Part shown: piece after piece, positions 1 through 12,548 of the stretch
How positions within the stretch are numbered: the first letter of the stretch is position 1
Layout: the number at the start of each line of letters is the position of its first letter
Assembly (NCBI GenBank): GCA_949752795.1
Contig: OX457061.1
Span: forward strand, 45,354,338 to 45,418,337
Source: Hyperoodon ampullatus
Lineage: Eukaryota > Chordata > Mammalia > Artiodactyla > Ziphiidae
Length of the DNA stretch: 64,000 nucleotides
Direction of reading: 5' to 3'
The notes under the pieces: generated by a model
Told to the model about the DNA's origin: nothing
Database searches by the model: none
What the model saw: only the letters and a program-made list of their open reading frames with translations
Translations under genes and position numbers: made by a program

Positions 1-1190
1 TTCTCAGTTCCCAGCAAAATCAAGAGCTGAGAGAAGAGAGGGTCAGAGCCTATGATTCATGCAGGATGTTGTAGAGGGATGAAGCCTTGCTCATCCCATC
101 CTATAACCCTAGCACAGGCCCCACCTTCCAGCTCCCCCTCAGCTCAAGAAGTAAAATCACAATGAAAGCTCTCACGGCAGGGCACAAAATCAGGTATTCA
201 CTACTCCAGAATTGCTGCTAGATGCTAGGGATATAGCAATGCTTGCTTGGGAACTTTGGAGTTCGCCTCTGCCCTCTGCGATACCATGCTGTCGTGGCAA
301 ATGGCTCTGACCTTCTGGAGCCCTCCTCCTGAGCTCTGCAGAGAGCATTTCAGAATTCTACAGAGAGCACTTCAGGCAACCGAGTTCCTGCTGTGCGGGA
401 GAATGGCTTCTCCACAAAATCACTTCTCTTGTTAAACACCAAGTCCCAGCAAATAGGGACCGGGGCTGCTTTGTTATTGTACCTCCTCACTGCAGCCCAC
501 GCAGGGAGGGCAACAACCACAGGATGCGCACAGGAGCAAACCCCAAGGCGATGCTGCTTCCTGCACCTGCGAGAGGGGCGGAGCCTCTGCTCCTCACCAT
601 TCGTCCAAAGCCTGCTGCTCCACCTGCTCCTGACACAGGCCTGGGCTGTCACAGAATGAAGGACAAGAGTGGTTCCTGTGTCTACGGCAGGGACAGGAAA
701 TAAGGGAGGACAGCCGTGAGTGTGGGTGGGGAGATGAGGAATGAGTAAGGTGCTGGGGGACGCAGAGGACCAGATGCCTAACGGGGCTTGTGGAGGACTG
801 TCCATTCCCATGCGCACAGACAGTGAGGCCGGGACCCTGAATACTTGATCTGGATGAGAGCATGGGGAGGAAAGAGGGGGCCTGAAGGACATCTCTGTTT
901 CCAGAAGGAGGGGTGCATGCTGCCAACTGCCCCCACTTTCCCGCCTTGTCCCACTCCTCCACTGTAACTTCTCTGGGCCCACAGCCGGGCAAAGAGCGTA
1001 TCGGGGGCTTTCCAGAGTGTATCATTCCCAAGCTCAAGCCCCACATAGAGGCCTCAGGGGCAGGGCCCTGGGCAGGCAGCCGGACACATGGGAATCCAGA
1101 GAGTGGGAAGGGAAAGGAAGCCAATCTCTTGCAGTAAATAGTGCTGGCAGCTGGGGCGCATCAGGGGAGAGGGTCAGGGGAAAGTGAGAG
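1..1190. other. Intergenic, no gene recognised
   Basis: Unique-looking sequence of moderate GC. Open frames on both strands overlap each other and have no splice, promoter or family signal that I can recognise. No repeat family is identified. Confidence 0.5.
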
Positions 1191-1194
1191 GCCA

Positions 1195-1445
1195 GAGCAG
1201 AGTCTCACACACAGTCAAGGACACATGCGTACAGACACCTAGCCACACAGACACATACACAGGAGGACATAAAGTCAACAATGCCACTCAGAAGCTAACT
1301 CAGAGTACCCAGAGACATGTTCAGGAAACACACCTACATAGACTCATGAATACCCTGAGTCAGACATGCCCCAGCAGACTCTGGCACCACACACATGCAG
1401 ACAGACACAGCCCATCTTGCAGGCCCACAAACACAAATGCATTCC
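1195..1445. repeat. Degenerate CA-rich low-complexity tract
   Basis: Imperfect runs of ACACA and CAGACAC words extend for about 250 bp, as in a decayed (CA)n microsatellite or minisatellite. The open frame across it is a by-product of the skewed composition. Confidence 0.6.
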
Positions 1446-2336
1446 CAATCCATCCTTCCCAGCCTTTCTCCCCGATAAAACTTCTAGGCCACCTCAGGCC
1501 AGGCCTGTTTATCCACCTCTAAACTCTGGTTTGTCATTTCTGTCCCATTGCCTGTCCTTTAATAAGGACAGTCTTGCATCCACGCGCACACCCCTGGTCT
1601 CAACAACTTGGCTGTGTGCTTTTAAAGGAACATAAAGGTCAGCAAGTGAGTCCCCTGCCCTCTTCAGCAGCCCCGTCCTTCACCTACACTCCCATCCCTA
1701 CCCCCGGGAGCGTCCCCAGTTTACTGCAGGCTCCAGACCCTCAGTCTCTCTGATGCAGCAGAAACAGAATCTAAAGGAAGAGTAAACCAGACAGACCTAC
1801 TCTGTCAAATTCCCCCTCAGGAAACTGTGAAGAACCACCTCCTGACTCCTCAGGAAGGAGCCCTTGATACAGGGCATGACCACATGTGTCGTCGTACCTA
1901 AACTCAACTCCAACCGCATTCACAAACAACTCTAAAAGCAGTCTTTCAAGTGAGACCCTCAGAATAACTGTACCTCGTAAAGGTAATGCTGGTGGGTATT
2001 ACCCAAAAACTGTCTACATGGCCAGTTAAGTTCAGGATAGAAAACTGTGATGTTCCCTCTCCCCAGGAGCTAGATGCCTACTTCCCTCTAGTCGATCGCA
2101 GCTTCAGGGATCATATAGCCATTTATAACTCTCAAGTGCAGAAGGCCAGAAAATGTCCAAAACCTCTCATCTAAACCAGATCAATATCACACAATATGCA
2201 TAAGGTTAAGTCCCTCTCCAGACTATCTTAGAAGCTTAAAACTGATCCCCAACACAAAATTTATCTCCTTGACCCATTTTGATCCCAATTTTAAACTCAA
2301 ACAGTACCCTACTCCAACCCTAACACAATCCTAATC
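1446..2336. other. Intergenic, no feature recognised
   Basis: No gene or repeat family is recognised. The sequence becomes AT-richer towards the retroposon that starts near 2353. Confidence 0.4.
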
Positions 2337-2352
2337 TAAGATGCGCTAGCTC

Positions 2353-2880
2353 TTTTTTTTTTTAAAGATCGAGTTAGCTTTATTGAACAGTTCATGAATT
2401 GGGCAGCATCCCATTTAGCAAGTAGAGGGGAGCTTTAAAAGGCTATAGAAAAAGAGAGGTTTTCAAGAGTATGACAAGGAAGTCAAAAACAAAAAAAGAT
2501 TATTTCAGGGTTAAGTAATCTATCTATAGGGCATGAAGGGGATCTATGTGCCAGGTTACCTCATCTTCCTTTGGGGGATGGAAAGGATTACCTCACTGGT
2601 GCGGACCAGAAATTTCCACACTGATCAGTTTGGATTACATTCTTGGAGAAGGTTGTAACTTCAATAAGGTCAGGCATTAAGTCTTCCTTTTAGCACAAGT
2701 GACTCCATTTTGGGCCTGTCATTTCTTTTTTAACAGGGAAATGGTGCCAGATCAACTCAGATAGGACACCCCTACTCCACCCACACTTCAGAGTGCTGGA
2801 GAAGAAAGCAGACTTTTATAGAACCTTTCAATTCTCACCATGTAGATAAGCAGATTCTCCAGCTACTATAGGTGAGATCT
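2353..2880 (-). mobile_element. LTR-derived retroposon, minus strand, with TSD
   Basis: Read on the minus strand the element ends with an AATAAA-containing motif followed by an A-tail, seen as poly-T at 2353-2363 on the plus strand. A 16-17 bp direct repeat, AAGATGC[G/A]CTAGCTCTT, flanks it at about 2339-2355 and 2884-2900. The minus-strand 3' part looks like the polyadenylation region of an endogenous-retrovirus LTR. An A-tail plus a long TSD points to copying by the L1 machinery rather than to a solo LTR. No coding capacity is seen. The family name is not certain. Confidence 0.55.
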
Positions 2881-2900
2881 ACAAGATGCACTAGCTCTTA

Positions 2901-4841
2901 TCAACAGGAACCATAAACGCAATTCCAAATCCTACTTTAACATCACCGTGATTCCAGCCCTATGCTTACCACTACCTACCTCCAATCCGTAACCACTATG
3001 TCAGTGCTGTTCCAAGCAAAGCCCTAAGTCTAACCCTGTCCCTAGGTAGCCACACATTGAGTAACGTGTGCAACTACACTGGGCACACAAATATCACACA
3101 CTTATGAAGGTAATGGGTCATCTGCAGTCCAGGAAAACAGTAGCTCCCTCAGTAACAGCTGCACAGTCATCAGGGCAGCTTTTCCCTGGCGGGCTCAGTG
3201 CTCAACTGGGAACCCAGGAGCACCAAGACACCCAGGCCCTTTGACCCTTGTTACACATACAAGCGTACAGGGGCCCAGCTCACCCCAAGCCCTGTTCTAG
3301 CCCAGCTTCTGAGCTGAAATTTCTGCCATACCCCTCCCCGGCTCCTGCCTGCCAAGCTGGGAGCATCTGTTGCCCTGAAAGCCCCACCAGCCAGGAACAA
3401 ATGGGCCTGGGGCCTGGAGCTGAAGGGAATGTGGCCTCTTCCCAATGTGGGCAATTCCAGACTCCTGCAACACCCGCACCTAGGACCTCTACCCCAGAGC
3501 CTGGCCCAGGTGCCCGTCCTAAAGAGCTAGTGGGTCTGCCGACACTGGGGATGAGTAGGGGTGGATTAGCACACCTCCTCTCCCCGGCTCCAGGGTCTCA
3601 ATCTGGCATTAGGGTGTGTTCACTCTGCGCTCATCAGCAGAGGTAAAGCTGAAGGGAGCCACGTGCACCTCCCTCACCTCTCACCCTCGGCACCAGGACC
3701 TCCGCTGTAGCATTCCTCTGTACCTCGGCCCCCGCAGAGACTGTCAAACACTACCTAGGCTCTCTCGAGAGTTCACACCAAGCCAAAGCCTTCACCCAAC
3801 AGACTGGAACACTTAGGTGGGTACTCACAGGTCAGATGTGTAGCCATCGAGTCTCTGCGTCCCCTTCCTTACCGTCTACATCCAGGCTGGCCTGAGGACC
3901 AAGAGAGGGGCTTGGTTCAGGGCTACAAGCTCCAGACCCCTACACCAAACTTAAGGTTCGGGTGGGACTGTGAGGTGAGATGAGCCCAAGCCAGCAACCG
4001 AGGGCAGAGGAATGGCTGGATGACAGACCTGGGGCCCCAGAGAAGGATAAGGATAACAACCCCTGTCACCATCTCCGGTCCTTCCCTGGGGACTGCATCT
4101 ACACCGAAGCTCCACTTCCTTCCAGGTTCTCTTGGTGCCTCTCTCTCCTGCCCCCACCTCCACCCCACAGGCTCAGACACCTGCACCCTAGTGTATGGCA
4201 GGGATTTCCTGTCATCTTCTTGCTCTGAGAGTAGCTATTTCCAGCCCTGACTTTATGTCCAGCCAGGTATCTACCTCTGGCAAAGTCCCCACTCTTTCCT
4301 TCCCTTCCTTTAGGGCCCCTAAGTTAGGTTCTAAGCCCCAGGAGCAAGTAAGGAGGTCCCAATGCCTCCAGTATGGAACATCCCCCTGAGGCCGGCCTAC
4401 CACTACAGGCTCAAGTTCAGAAGTAGGGACATAGGGTAGATCCTAGGAAGAGCTTCCCAAATTGAGGAAAGGCAGTTGAGGATGGGACCTAAAGGGGCTG
4501 TGGACACCATCTAACAAACAAGAGGCCCTAAAGATGGCATAAACAAGGGGAAATGGGGCAGTATGTCCTGGGAAAGAGAGGGAACCTAAGATTTTAGAAG
4601 AGGAAACTTCATAGTCCCCAGCTCTTCCCTGTCATGTTCTCCCTCTTTCCACAAGCTGTGCCAGGGCAGAAAGTCCTCCCCTCAGGAAGATTGGGGGTAC
4701 ATCAGCCCAGCTTCCTCTTCCCCCAGACCACCTTTGTTCCCTTCCACTGGCTCTGTGCCCATCTGGAATTTGGGATGGGGAGCCAAATAGGCCCAGGTGG
4801 CTCTCCCAGCCCCACCCTACCAAATTCTTGGAAGTACCTGG
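2901..4841. other. Intergenic, no gene recognised
   Basis: GC rises from about 3180 onwards and several overlapping frames are open on both strands. None shows a protein family, codon bias or exon boundary that I trust. It lies about 12 kb upstream of CCL21. Confidence 0.4.
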
Positions 4842-4893
4842 ACAGCTTGGTAAAAATACAGATAAATATATACAGCTTGGTAAAAATACAGAT
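4842..4893 (+). repeat. Two copies of a 22-bp direct repeat
   Basis: The word ACAGCTTGGTAAAAATACAG plus two bases (AT) occurs at 4842-4863 and again at 4872-4893, a 30-bp period. The sequence around it resembles a MER5-like hAT fragment, so this is probably a small tandem duplication inside that element. Confidence 0.7.
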
Positions 4894-5010
4894 CCTTTGG
4901 TCCTATTCTGAGATTCTGTTTAAGATGGTCTGGGGTGGTGCCTCTAATTCTGTATTTTTAATAAGCTCCTTGAGTGATTCTGAAGCACAGCCGAGTTTGG
5001 AAACAGTGTA
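4894..5010. mobile_element. Probable MER5-like hAT-Charlie fragment
   Basis: The words 'taaaaatacagat', 'gattctgtttaa' and 'attctgtatttttaataagctcc' resemble the middle of MER5-type non-autonomous DNA transposons. The ends are not resolved and the assignment is from memory of the family. Confidence 0.35.
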
Positions 5011-5774
5011 AACAATCTAATATGATATGACTCTGGAATCATATACATGTCCCCCCAAGCCCATGCTATCCTACCTCTCTGGGAACCCTGCAGAGACAGG
5101 CTGCTCACTACTTACTTAGCCACTTCCACAAAAGGTAGGGCAACTGTGGAAGGGGAGGTTTTAGAGATGGGAATTAAAAGCTTTCTCATGCCAGGATTTG
5201 CCATAAGACCAGGTAAAAGACGCAAGAAATCTTATCTCCTTGTTTTTTCCCGGTCCTGTTCCAGGAATGCCAGCCTCTTGCCAACTGGGGCTCTGCCCTG
5301 CTTAAGGTCTCAGCCTGTTGTAAAACCGCAGACTCAATATCTCAATTATCTCTCTTCTAATTCACTCAGATTCCAGCCCCTCTGTTCTGTGGGCCTTGGG
5401 AAGGCCCATACCACATCCTCATCCCCATCCTAACAATATCCTCATCTCCAATCTCCATCCCCTCTGCATCCCATCCTTCCCCAACAGCAACACCCTTATT
5501 ATGGGCACAATCTTTCTATCACTATCTTGTACCTGGCCCATGCTGTCCTGACTGCATCCCTCCCAATCTGTCCTCTCTATATCTCCCTATGGTCTCCCAT
5601 TTCCATAAAGCTGGGGTGAGCCTGTGGGTGAGGGGCACGCTGGGTTTAGCACTCTGGGAACCAGATGGATTTTCCAGTCCTAATCTGGTGATCACAACTC
5701 TGAGGTTCTACACTGGTTTTAAACATAGATTCTAAGTCAGGACCTGATGATCCTCACACACTACACCCCAGCAT
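5011..5774. other. Intergenic, no feature recognised
   Basis: Nothing recognised apart from the left TSD of the SINE at 5789 (AAATTCCAAATGGA at 5775-5788). Confidence 0.4.
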
Positions 5775-5788
5775 AAATTCCAAATGGA

Positions 5789-6133
5789 GGGCTTCCCTGG
5801 TAGCACAGTGGTTAAGAATCTGCCTGCCAATGCAGGGGACACAGGTTCAAGCCCTGATCCAGGAAGATCCCACATGCCACAGAGCAACTAAGCCTGTGCG
5901 CCACAACAACTGAGCCTGCACTCTAAAGCCCACGAGCCACAACTACTGAGCCCACGTGCCACAACTATTGAAGCCTGCGTACCTAGAGCCCATGCTCCGC
6001 AACAAAAGAAGCTACCACAATGAGAAGTCCATGCACCACAACAAAGAGTAGCCCCCACTCGCTGCAACTAAAACTAAAGAAAGCCTGTGCAGCAACAAAG
6101 ACCCAATGAAGCCAAAAATAAATAAATGTTTAA
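5789..6133 (+). mobile_element. CHR-type SINE, long form
   Basis: It starts with the tRNA-derived head (GGCTTCCCTGG; B-box-like GGTTCAAGCCC) and continues through the CCACAACTACTGAGCC repeats to an (AAAT)n tail. A perfect 14-bp TSD, AAATTCCAAATGGA, lies at 5775-5788 and 6134-6147. Confidence 0.9.
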
Positions 6134-6147
6134 AAATTCCAAATGGA

Positions 6148-6839
6148 TAAAAGATTTAAAATGTTAGAAATTAAATACAGGAATGACAGCATGCAAAATG
6201 TCAGACTAGAAAGCTCTAGGGTCAGTCCCTCCACCGAAGCAACCACTGAGCTGAAAAGAGCAATTGGAATCACCTATTTCAGAATTCTGGAACCTAACTG
6301 GGCACATAACAATCAGGGGAGTGCTTGATGAAGGCAGAGGATGTTGATCTTTCATAAGAGAACATCATGCATGAACTAGCTACTAGTCAATGCTGTGGGG
6401 ACAGCAGCCCACATTCTTGGAGTGGCTGGCTGGCGGCAGAGAACCTTGTCCTCCTCCAAATATTGGGGGGTTTACACTTTGGTTGGTCTGGGGGTTCCCA
6501 GAGAGATAGGTGCAGATGCTTGCCTTGGTTTTAGCCCTCTTGGGCTGCAGTAGCTTCCACGGTGGCATATATCAGAATATTTAAGGGGACATAACTCTTT
6601 TGTGGGAGACGGGGAGAGAAATCTTTATCAGGTCATTGGCTGACCACAGAAGTAAGAGAACAGAAACCTCAGGGACCACACACAACAAAGAATACACTTG
6701 GCAAAACTTATTTGGAAAAGTCAAAATGGACAGCTACAGCCCTCAACAAGTAAATATCTGAAACCCCTAAGGAGTGGAAGAATCAGATTTCCAAAGACAC
6801 CACATTTTAATACTCAGAATGTATAGTTCTCAACAAAAA
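6148..6839. other. Unassigned sequence before the L1 block
   Basis: No gene seen. The first 170 bp and the stretch around 6380-6600 look like old interspersed repeat, but I cannot name a family. Confidence 0.35.
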
Positions 6840-8232
6840 ATTAACAAAGCATACAAAGAAACAGGGAAGTATGACCCATGCACAGGAAAAAACAGAATTT
6901 GACAAAAACCATCCCTAAGGAAGCCCACACATTGGACATACTAGATGAAGACTTTAAATTAACTGTCTTAAATATGCTCAAAGAGCTGAAGGAAACCATG
7001 GGCAAACAACTAAATTCTAGAGCCAAAAATACAATAACCAAAGTGAAAAAATTCACTGAGGGAGTTCAGCAACAAATTTGAGAAGGCAGAAGAAAGAATC
7101 AGCATACATGAAGATAAGGCAATTAAAGTTATTGAGTCTGAGGAGCAGGATAAAAAGATAAAGAAAAACAAACAAAGTCTGAGAGACCTATGGGATATCA
7201 TCTAACATACCTCACCACAGGAGTCCCATGAGAGAGAGAACAGAGCAGAAAAAAGTTTTTGAAGAAATAATGGCTGAAAACATCCCAAATCTGATGAAGG
7301 CATGAATTACATATCCAAGAAGTTTAAAAAATTCTAAGCAGAATAAACTCAAAGAGATCCATACCAAAACACATTATAGTCAATTTGTTGAAACCCAAAG
7401 ATAATCTTGAAATTTTGAAAGCAGCAAGAGGGAAGTGACTCACTAAGTACAAGGTATTCTCAGTAATATTAACAGTTGATTTCTTCTCTGAAACTATGGA
7501 GGCCAGAAAGCAGTGGGATGATATATTTAAAATCTTGAAAGAAAAAACTATCAAACAAGAATTCTGTATCTGGAAAAACCATCCTTCAAGAATCAAGGAA
7601 AAATTAAGACATTTCCAGATAAACAAAAGTACAGGAAGTTCATTACCAGTAGACTTGCCTATGAGAAAGGCTAAAGGGAATCCTTCAGGATGAAAGGACA
7701 GGACAATAAAGGGTAACTTGAAGTAATACAAAAAAATAAAGACCTCTGGCAAAGATAACCACATAGGTAAATATAAAAGATAGTATATTATATTTTTGGT
7801 TTATAACTCCTCTTTTTTTCCTTTGAGAATTGAAAGGCAAAAATAATAATTATAAATTGATGTTAATGGGTACACAATATATAAAGATGTAATCTGTGAC
7901 AATAACTATATAAAGGAGGTAGAACTAAGATGTATAGGAGCAGAGTACTATTTGTTTGTACTATTGGAACAAAGTTGGTATTATTCAAACTAGATTATTA
8001 TAAGTTTAAGATGTTAATTGTAATCTCCAAGGTAACTACTAAAAAAATAACTTAAAAATATACAGAAAAGGAAAAAGAAGGGAATCAAAATGGTACACTA
8101 AAAAAATCAACTGAATACAAAGAAAGGCAGTAATGGAGGAAATGAGGAACAAAATCATATAAGACATACAGAAAACAAATAGCTAAATGACAGAAATAAA
8201 TCCTTCCTTATAAGTGATTTAAATAAATGAGT

Positions 8233-8850
8233 CATGCGTATGAAATATACAGTGTCAATATAATCAATAACTATGTAATATTTTGTATGGTGACAGATGG
8301 TAACTAGACTTATTGTGGTGATCATTTTGAAATGTATAGAAATAGTTCCTGCACCAGGAACTAACATAGTGTTTTAGGTCAGTTGTAATTCAAAAACAAA
8401 CTCATAGAAAAAGAGACTGGATTTGTGGTTACCAGAGGTGGGGGTGTGGGAAGGGGGAATTGGATGAGGGTATTCAAAAGGTACAAAATTTCAGTTATAA
8501 GTACTAGGGATGTGATGTACAACATAACTATATTAATTATAATTATAATTAATTATAATTATATTAATTATGTTGTACATCACATAACTGCATAACACTA
8601 CTATATGTTGTATATGAAAGTTGTTAAGAGTAAATCCTAAGAGTTCTCATCACAAAGAAAAAAATTTTTTTCTATTTCTTTAATTTTGTATCTATATGAG
8701 ATGATGGGTATCCACTAAACTATTTGTGGTAATCATTTCATGATGTATGTAAGTCAAATCATTATGCTGTACACCTTAAACTTATACAGTGCTGTATGTC
8801 AATTATATCTCAATGAAACTGGAAGAAAAAAATAAACAACATGAAAAAAT
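8233..8850 (+). mobile_element. Nested L1 3' end
   Basis: A second L1 3' UTR (TGGTTACCAGAGG..., ending with 'caattatatctcaatgaaactgg' and an A-rich tail) lies inside the older L1. The interrupted L1 resumes afterwards. The flanks AAATAAATGAGT (8221-8232) and AAAGCAAATGAGT (8851-8863) look like an aged TSD. Confidence 0.65.
8510..8585. repeat. Long AT-rich inverted repeat
   Basis: The 18-bp arm ATGTGATGTACAACATAA (8510-8527) has an exact reverse complement at 8568-8585. The roughly 40 bp between is TTAATTATAA repeats that also pair with each other, so almost the whole 76 bp can fold as one hairpin or cruciform. It sits within the nested L1 3' UTR. Confidence 0.85.
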
Positions 8851-9731
8851 AAAGCAAATGAGTTCAACTCTCTAATTAAAAGGCAGAGATTATCAGAATG
8901 GATAAAAAAAAAAAAAGCATGATCCATCTATATGCAATCTACAAGAGACTAACTTGAGATACAAATACAGAGCTTTAAAGTAAAAGGATGGAAAAAAATA
9001 TCCCATGCAACTAGTGACCAAAAGAGAGCTGTGGTAGCTATATTACTGTCAGACAAAATACACTTTTTGTCAAAAAAGGTTATAAGAGACCAAAAGGACA
9101 TTATATATTGATAAAATGTTTGATACAGCAAGATACAACAATTATAAACAACTGACAGCCAAGCCTCATAATATATAAAGCAAAAATTGACAGAATCAAA
9201 GAGGAGAGTTGACAGTTCTACAATAATAGTTTTAGAATTTAATATCTCACTTTCAATAATGGATAGAATAACCAGACAGAAGATCAAGAAGGAAATACAG
9301 AACTTGAGCAACGCTATAAATGAATTAGACCTAATAGATATACACACCAAAAACACTCTGCCCAACAACAGGAGAATATGTATTCTTCTGAAGTTCACAT
9401 GGAACATTCTCTAGGATAGGCCATATGATAGGCCACAAAACAAGTCTAAATAAAATTTTAAGACTGAAATCATACAGAGTATCTTTTCTGATCACAACAG
9501 AATAAAACTAGATATCAGTAACAAAAGGAAAAGTGAAAAATTCAGAAATATATGGAAATTGAACAACACACTCAAACAATGCATCAAAGAAGAAATCACA
9601 AGACAAATTAGAAAATACTCTGAGACAAACGAAAACAAAAATATAATATACCAAAACTTTTGAGATCCAGTGAAATCAGTGCTAACAGGAAAATTTATAG
9701 CTGTAAATGTCTACATTTAAAAAAGATTTCA

Positions 9732-10046
9732 GGGACTTCCCTGGTGGTCCAGTGGTAAAGAATCCACCTTACAATGCAGGGGACACGGGTTCAATCCCTG
9801 GTCAGGGAACTAAGATCCCACATGCCACAGGGCTACTGACCTTGCGCACCTCAACTAGAGCCCGCGCGCCACAATTACAGAGCCCACTCACCCTGGAACC
9901 TGTGAGCCACAACTAGAGAGAGAAAAACCCACACACCACAATTAGAGAGAAGCCTGCGCACCACAATTAAGATCCTGAATGCCACAACTAAGACCCAATG
10001 CAGCCAAAAAATAAATTAAATAAATAAATAATAAATAAATAAATCT
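9732..10046 (+). mobile_element. CHR-type SINE (copy in duplication unit 1)
   Basis: The SINE head GGACTTCCCTGGTGGTCC is followed by tRNA-derived sequence, CCACAACTAGAGAG-type body repeats and an (AAAT)n tail. It is the first member of the tandem pair and diverges from the second by substitutions and small gaps. Confidence 0.9.
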
Positions 10047-10188
10047 TTTAAAAAAAGAAAGAAAATACTTTGAGACAAATGAAAACAAAAACATAATATA
10101 CCAAAACTTTTGAGATTCAGTGGAAGCAGTGCTACGAGAAAAATTTATAGCTGTAAATATCTACATTTAAAAAGAAGATTTCAGGTAC

Positions 10189-10584
10189 TTCCCTGGTGGT
10201 CCAGTGGTAAAGGATCCACCTTCCAATGCAGGGGACGTGGGTTCAATTCCCTGGTCAGGGAACTAAGATCCCACATGCCGCAGGGCAACTAAGCCCATGC
10301 GCCACAACTACTGAGCTCGTGCGCCTCAACGAGAGAGTCCGCGTGCCACAAACCACAGAGCCCACATGCTCTGGACCCCGAGTGCCACAACTACAGAGCT
10401 CACGTGCCCTGGAGCCCGCACACCACAACCAGAGAGAGAAAACCCGCACACCACAACTAGAGAGAAGCCTGCGCACTGCAATGAAGAGCCCAAGCTGCAA
10501 CAAAAAGATCCCGCACGCCTCAGCGAAGACCCTGTGGGCCACAACTAAGACCCAACGCAGCCAAACAAATAAATAAATAAAATG
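10189..10584 (+). mobile_element. CHR-type SINE (copy in duplication unit 2)
   Basis: Same head and body as the copy at 9732, about 80 bp longer in the CCACAAC repeat part, with an AATAAATAAATAAA tail. TGATTTCA after the tail matches GATTTCA before the head, giving a short TSD for the original insertion. Confidence 0.9.
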
Positions 10585-12195
10585 ATTTCAAATCAATAAC
10601 CTAAATGTACACTTTAAGAGACTAGAAAAAGTCAATAAAACCAAACCCAAAAATAGCAGAAAGAAGGAACTAATACAGATTAAAGCAGAGACAAATGAAA
10701 TAGAGAATACAAAAAATAGAGAAAAATCAACAAAACAAAAAGATGGTTCTTTGAGAAGATCGACAAAACTGACGCACCTGAGGTTAGACTGACTAAGGAA
10801 AAAGAAAGAAGATTCAAATTAGTAAAATCAGAAATGAAACTGGGGGCATTACTACAATTTCATAGACATGAAAAGTGTTATTAGAGGATAATATGAACAA
10901 TTGTACATCAACAAATTGGGTAATCTAAATGAAATGGATAAAGTCCAGAAACACAAAAATTATCAAAACTTACTCAAGAATAAATAGAAAATCTAAATAG
11001 ATCTATAACAAGTAAGGAGATTCAATCAGTAATGAAAACTTCCCAACAAAGAAAAATCCAGGACCAGATGACTTCACTAGTGAATTCTACCAAATATTTT
11101 TTTCTTCCAAACATTTAAAGAAGAATTAGCATCAATCCTTCTCAAACTCTTCCAAAAAATTGAAGAGGAGGAAATATTCCCTAACTCATTTTATGAGGGC
11201 AGCATTACCCTGATACCAAAGCCAGACAAGGACACTACAGGAAAATAAAAGTACAGGTCAATATCCCTGATGAACATAGATGTAAAAAGTCTCAACAAAA
11301 TACTAGCAAACCAAAGTCAACAGCAGATTAAAAGAGTCATACATGGCAATCAAGTGGGATTTATTCCAGGGATATGAGGATGGTTCAACATCCACAAATC
11401 AATCAATGTGATATACCACATTAACAAATTGAAGAATTAAAATCATATGATCATCTCAATAGATGAAGAAAAAGCATTTGACAAGTTTTAACACCCATTT
11501 GTGATAAAAACTCTCAATAAAGTGGGTATAGAAGGAACGTACTTCAACATAATAAAAGCCATGTATGACAAGCCTTCAGCTAACATCATACTCAAATGTG
11601 AAAAGCTAAAAGCTTTTCTCATACGATTAAGAACAAAAGACGAGTGTTTATTATCACCACTTCTATTCATCTTAGGACTAGAACTCTTAGCCAGAGCAAT
11701 TAGGCAAGAAAACCTATATATGTACATAAAATCCCAAAGACTTCACCAAAAAACTCTTAGAACTAAGAAACAAATTCAGTAAATTTGCAGAAATCAAAAT
11801 CAACATACAAAAACCAGTTGCATTTCTATACACTAACAGCAAACTATCTGGAAAAAAAATTAAGAAAGAATCCCATTTACAACAGTATCAATAACAATAA
11901 AATACTTAGGAATAAATTTAACCAAGGAGGTGAAAGACCTATACACTGAAAACTATAAGACACTGATGAAAGAAATTGAAGACACAAATAAATGGAAGGA
12001 TATCCTGTGCTCTTGGATTGGCATGTTAATATTGCTAAAATGTCCATAACTACCCAAAGTGATCTACAAATTCAATGCAATCACTATCAAAATTCCAACT
12101 ACATTTTTTCACAGAAATAGAAAAAATCCTAAAATTCATGTAAAACCACAAAAGACTCCAAATAGCCAGAGTAATTTTGAGAAAGAAAAACCAAG

Positions 12196-12548
12196 GGGCT
12201 TCCCTGGTGGTGTAGTGGTTAAGAATCCGCCGGCCAATGCAGGGGACATGGGTTCGAGCCCTGGCCCGGGAAGATCCCACATGCCGCGGAGCAACCAAGC
12301 CCATGCACCACAACTACTGAGCCTGCGCTCTAGAGCTCGCGTGCCACAACTACTGAGCCCGCGTGCCACACTACTGAAGCCCACATGCCTACAGCCCGTG
12401 CTCCGCAACAAGAGAAGCCACTGCAATGAGAAGCCTGTGCACCGCAACAAAGAGTAGCCCCCGCTCACCGCAACTAGACAAAGCCCATGCACAGCAATGA
12501 AGACCCAACTCAGCCAAAAATAAAATAAATAAAATAAATTAAGAAAAA
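12196..12548 (+). mobile_element. CHR-type SINE, long form
   Basis: Full-length SINE starting GGGCTTCCCTGGTGGTGTAG and ending in an (AAAT)n tail, inserted in L1 ORF2 sequence. The A-rich flanks make the TSD (about GAAAGAAAAA / AAGAAAAAAAA) uncertain. Confidence 0.88.

Larger units (their letters stand above)
9611..10600 (+). repeat. Tandem duplication of an L1 segment plus its SINE
   Basis: The L1 stretch from GAAAATACT at 9611 to CTACATTTAAAA and the SINE behind it (unit 1, about 9611-10060) is repeated from GAAAATACT at 10061 (unit 2, to about 10590). Both SINEs sit at the same base of the L1 copy, after AGATTTCAGG. The interrupted L1 resumes only after unit 2, with TGATTTCAAATC. The duplication therefore happened after the SINE had inserted. 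Confidence 0.75.

Noticed and set aside
6840..12130. L1 open frames as possible active LINE proteins
   Set aside because: All frames carry frequent stops and frameshifts and are interrupted by later insertions. The longest is well under 160 codons.
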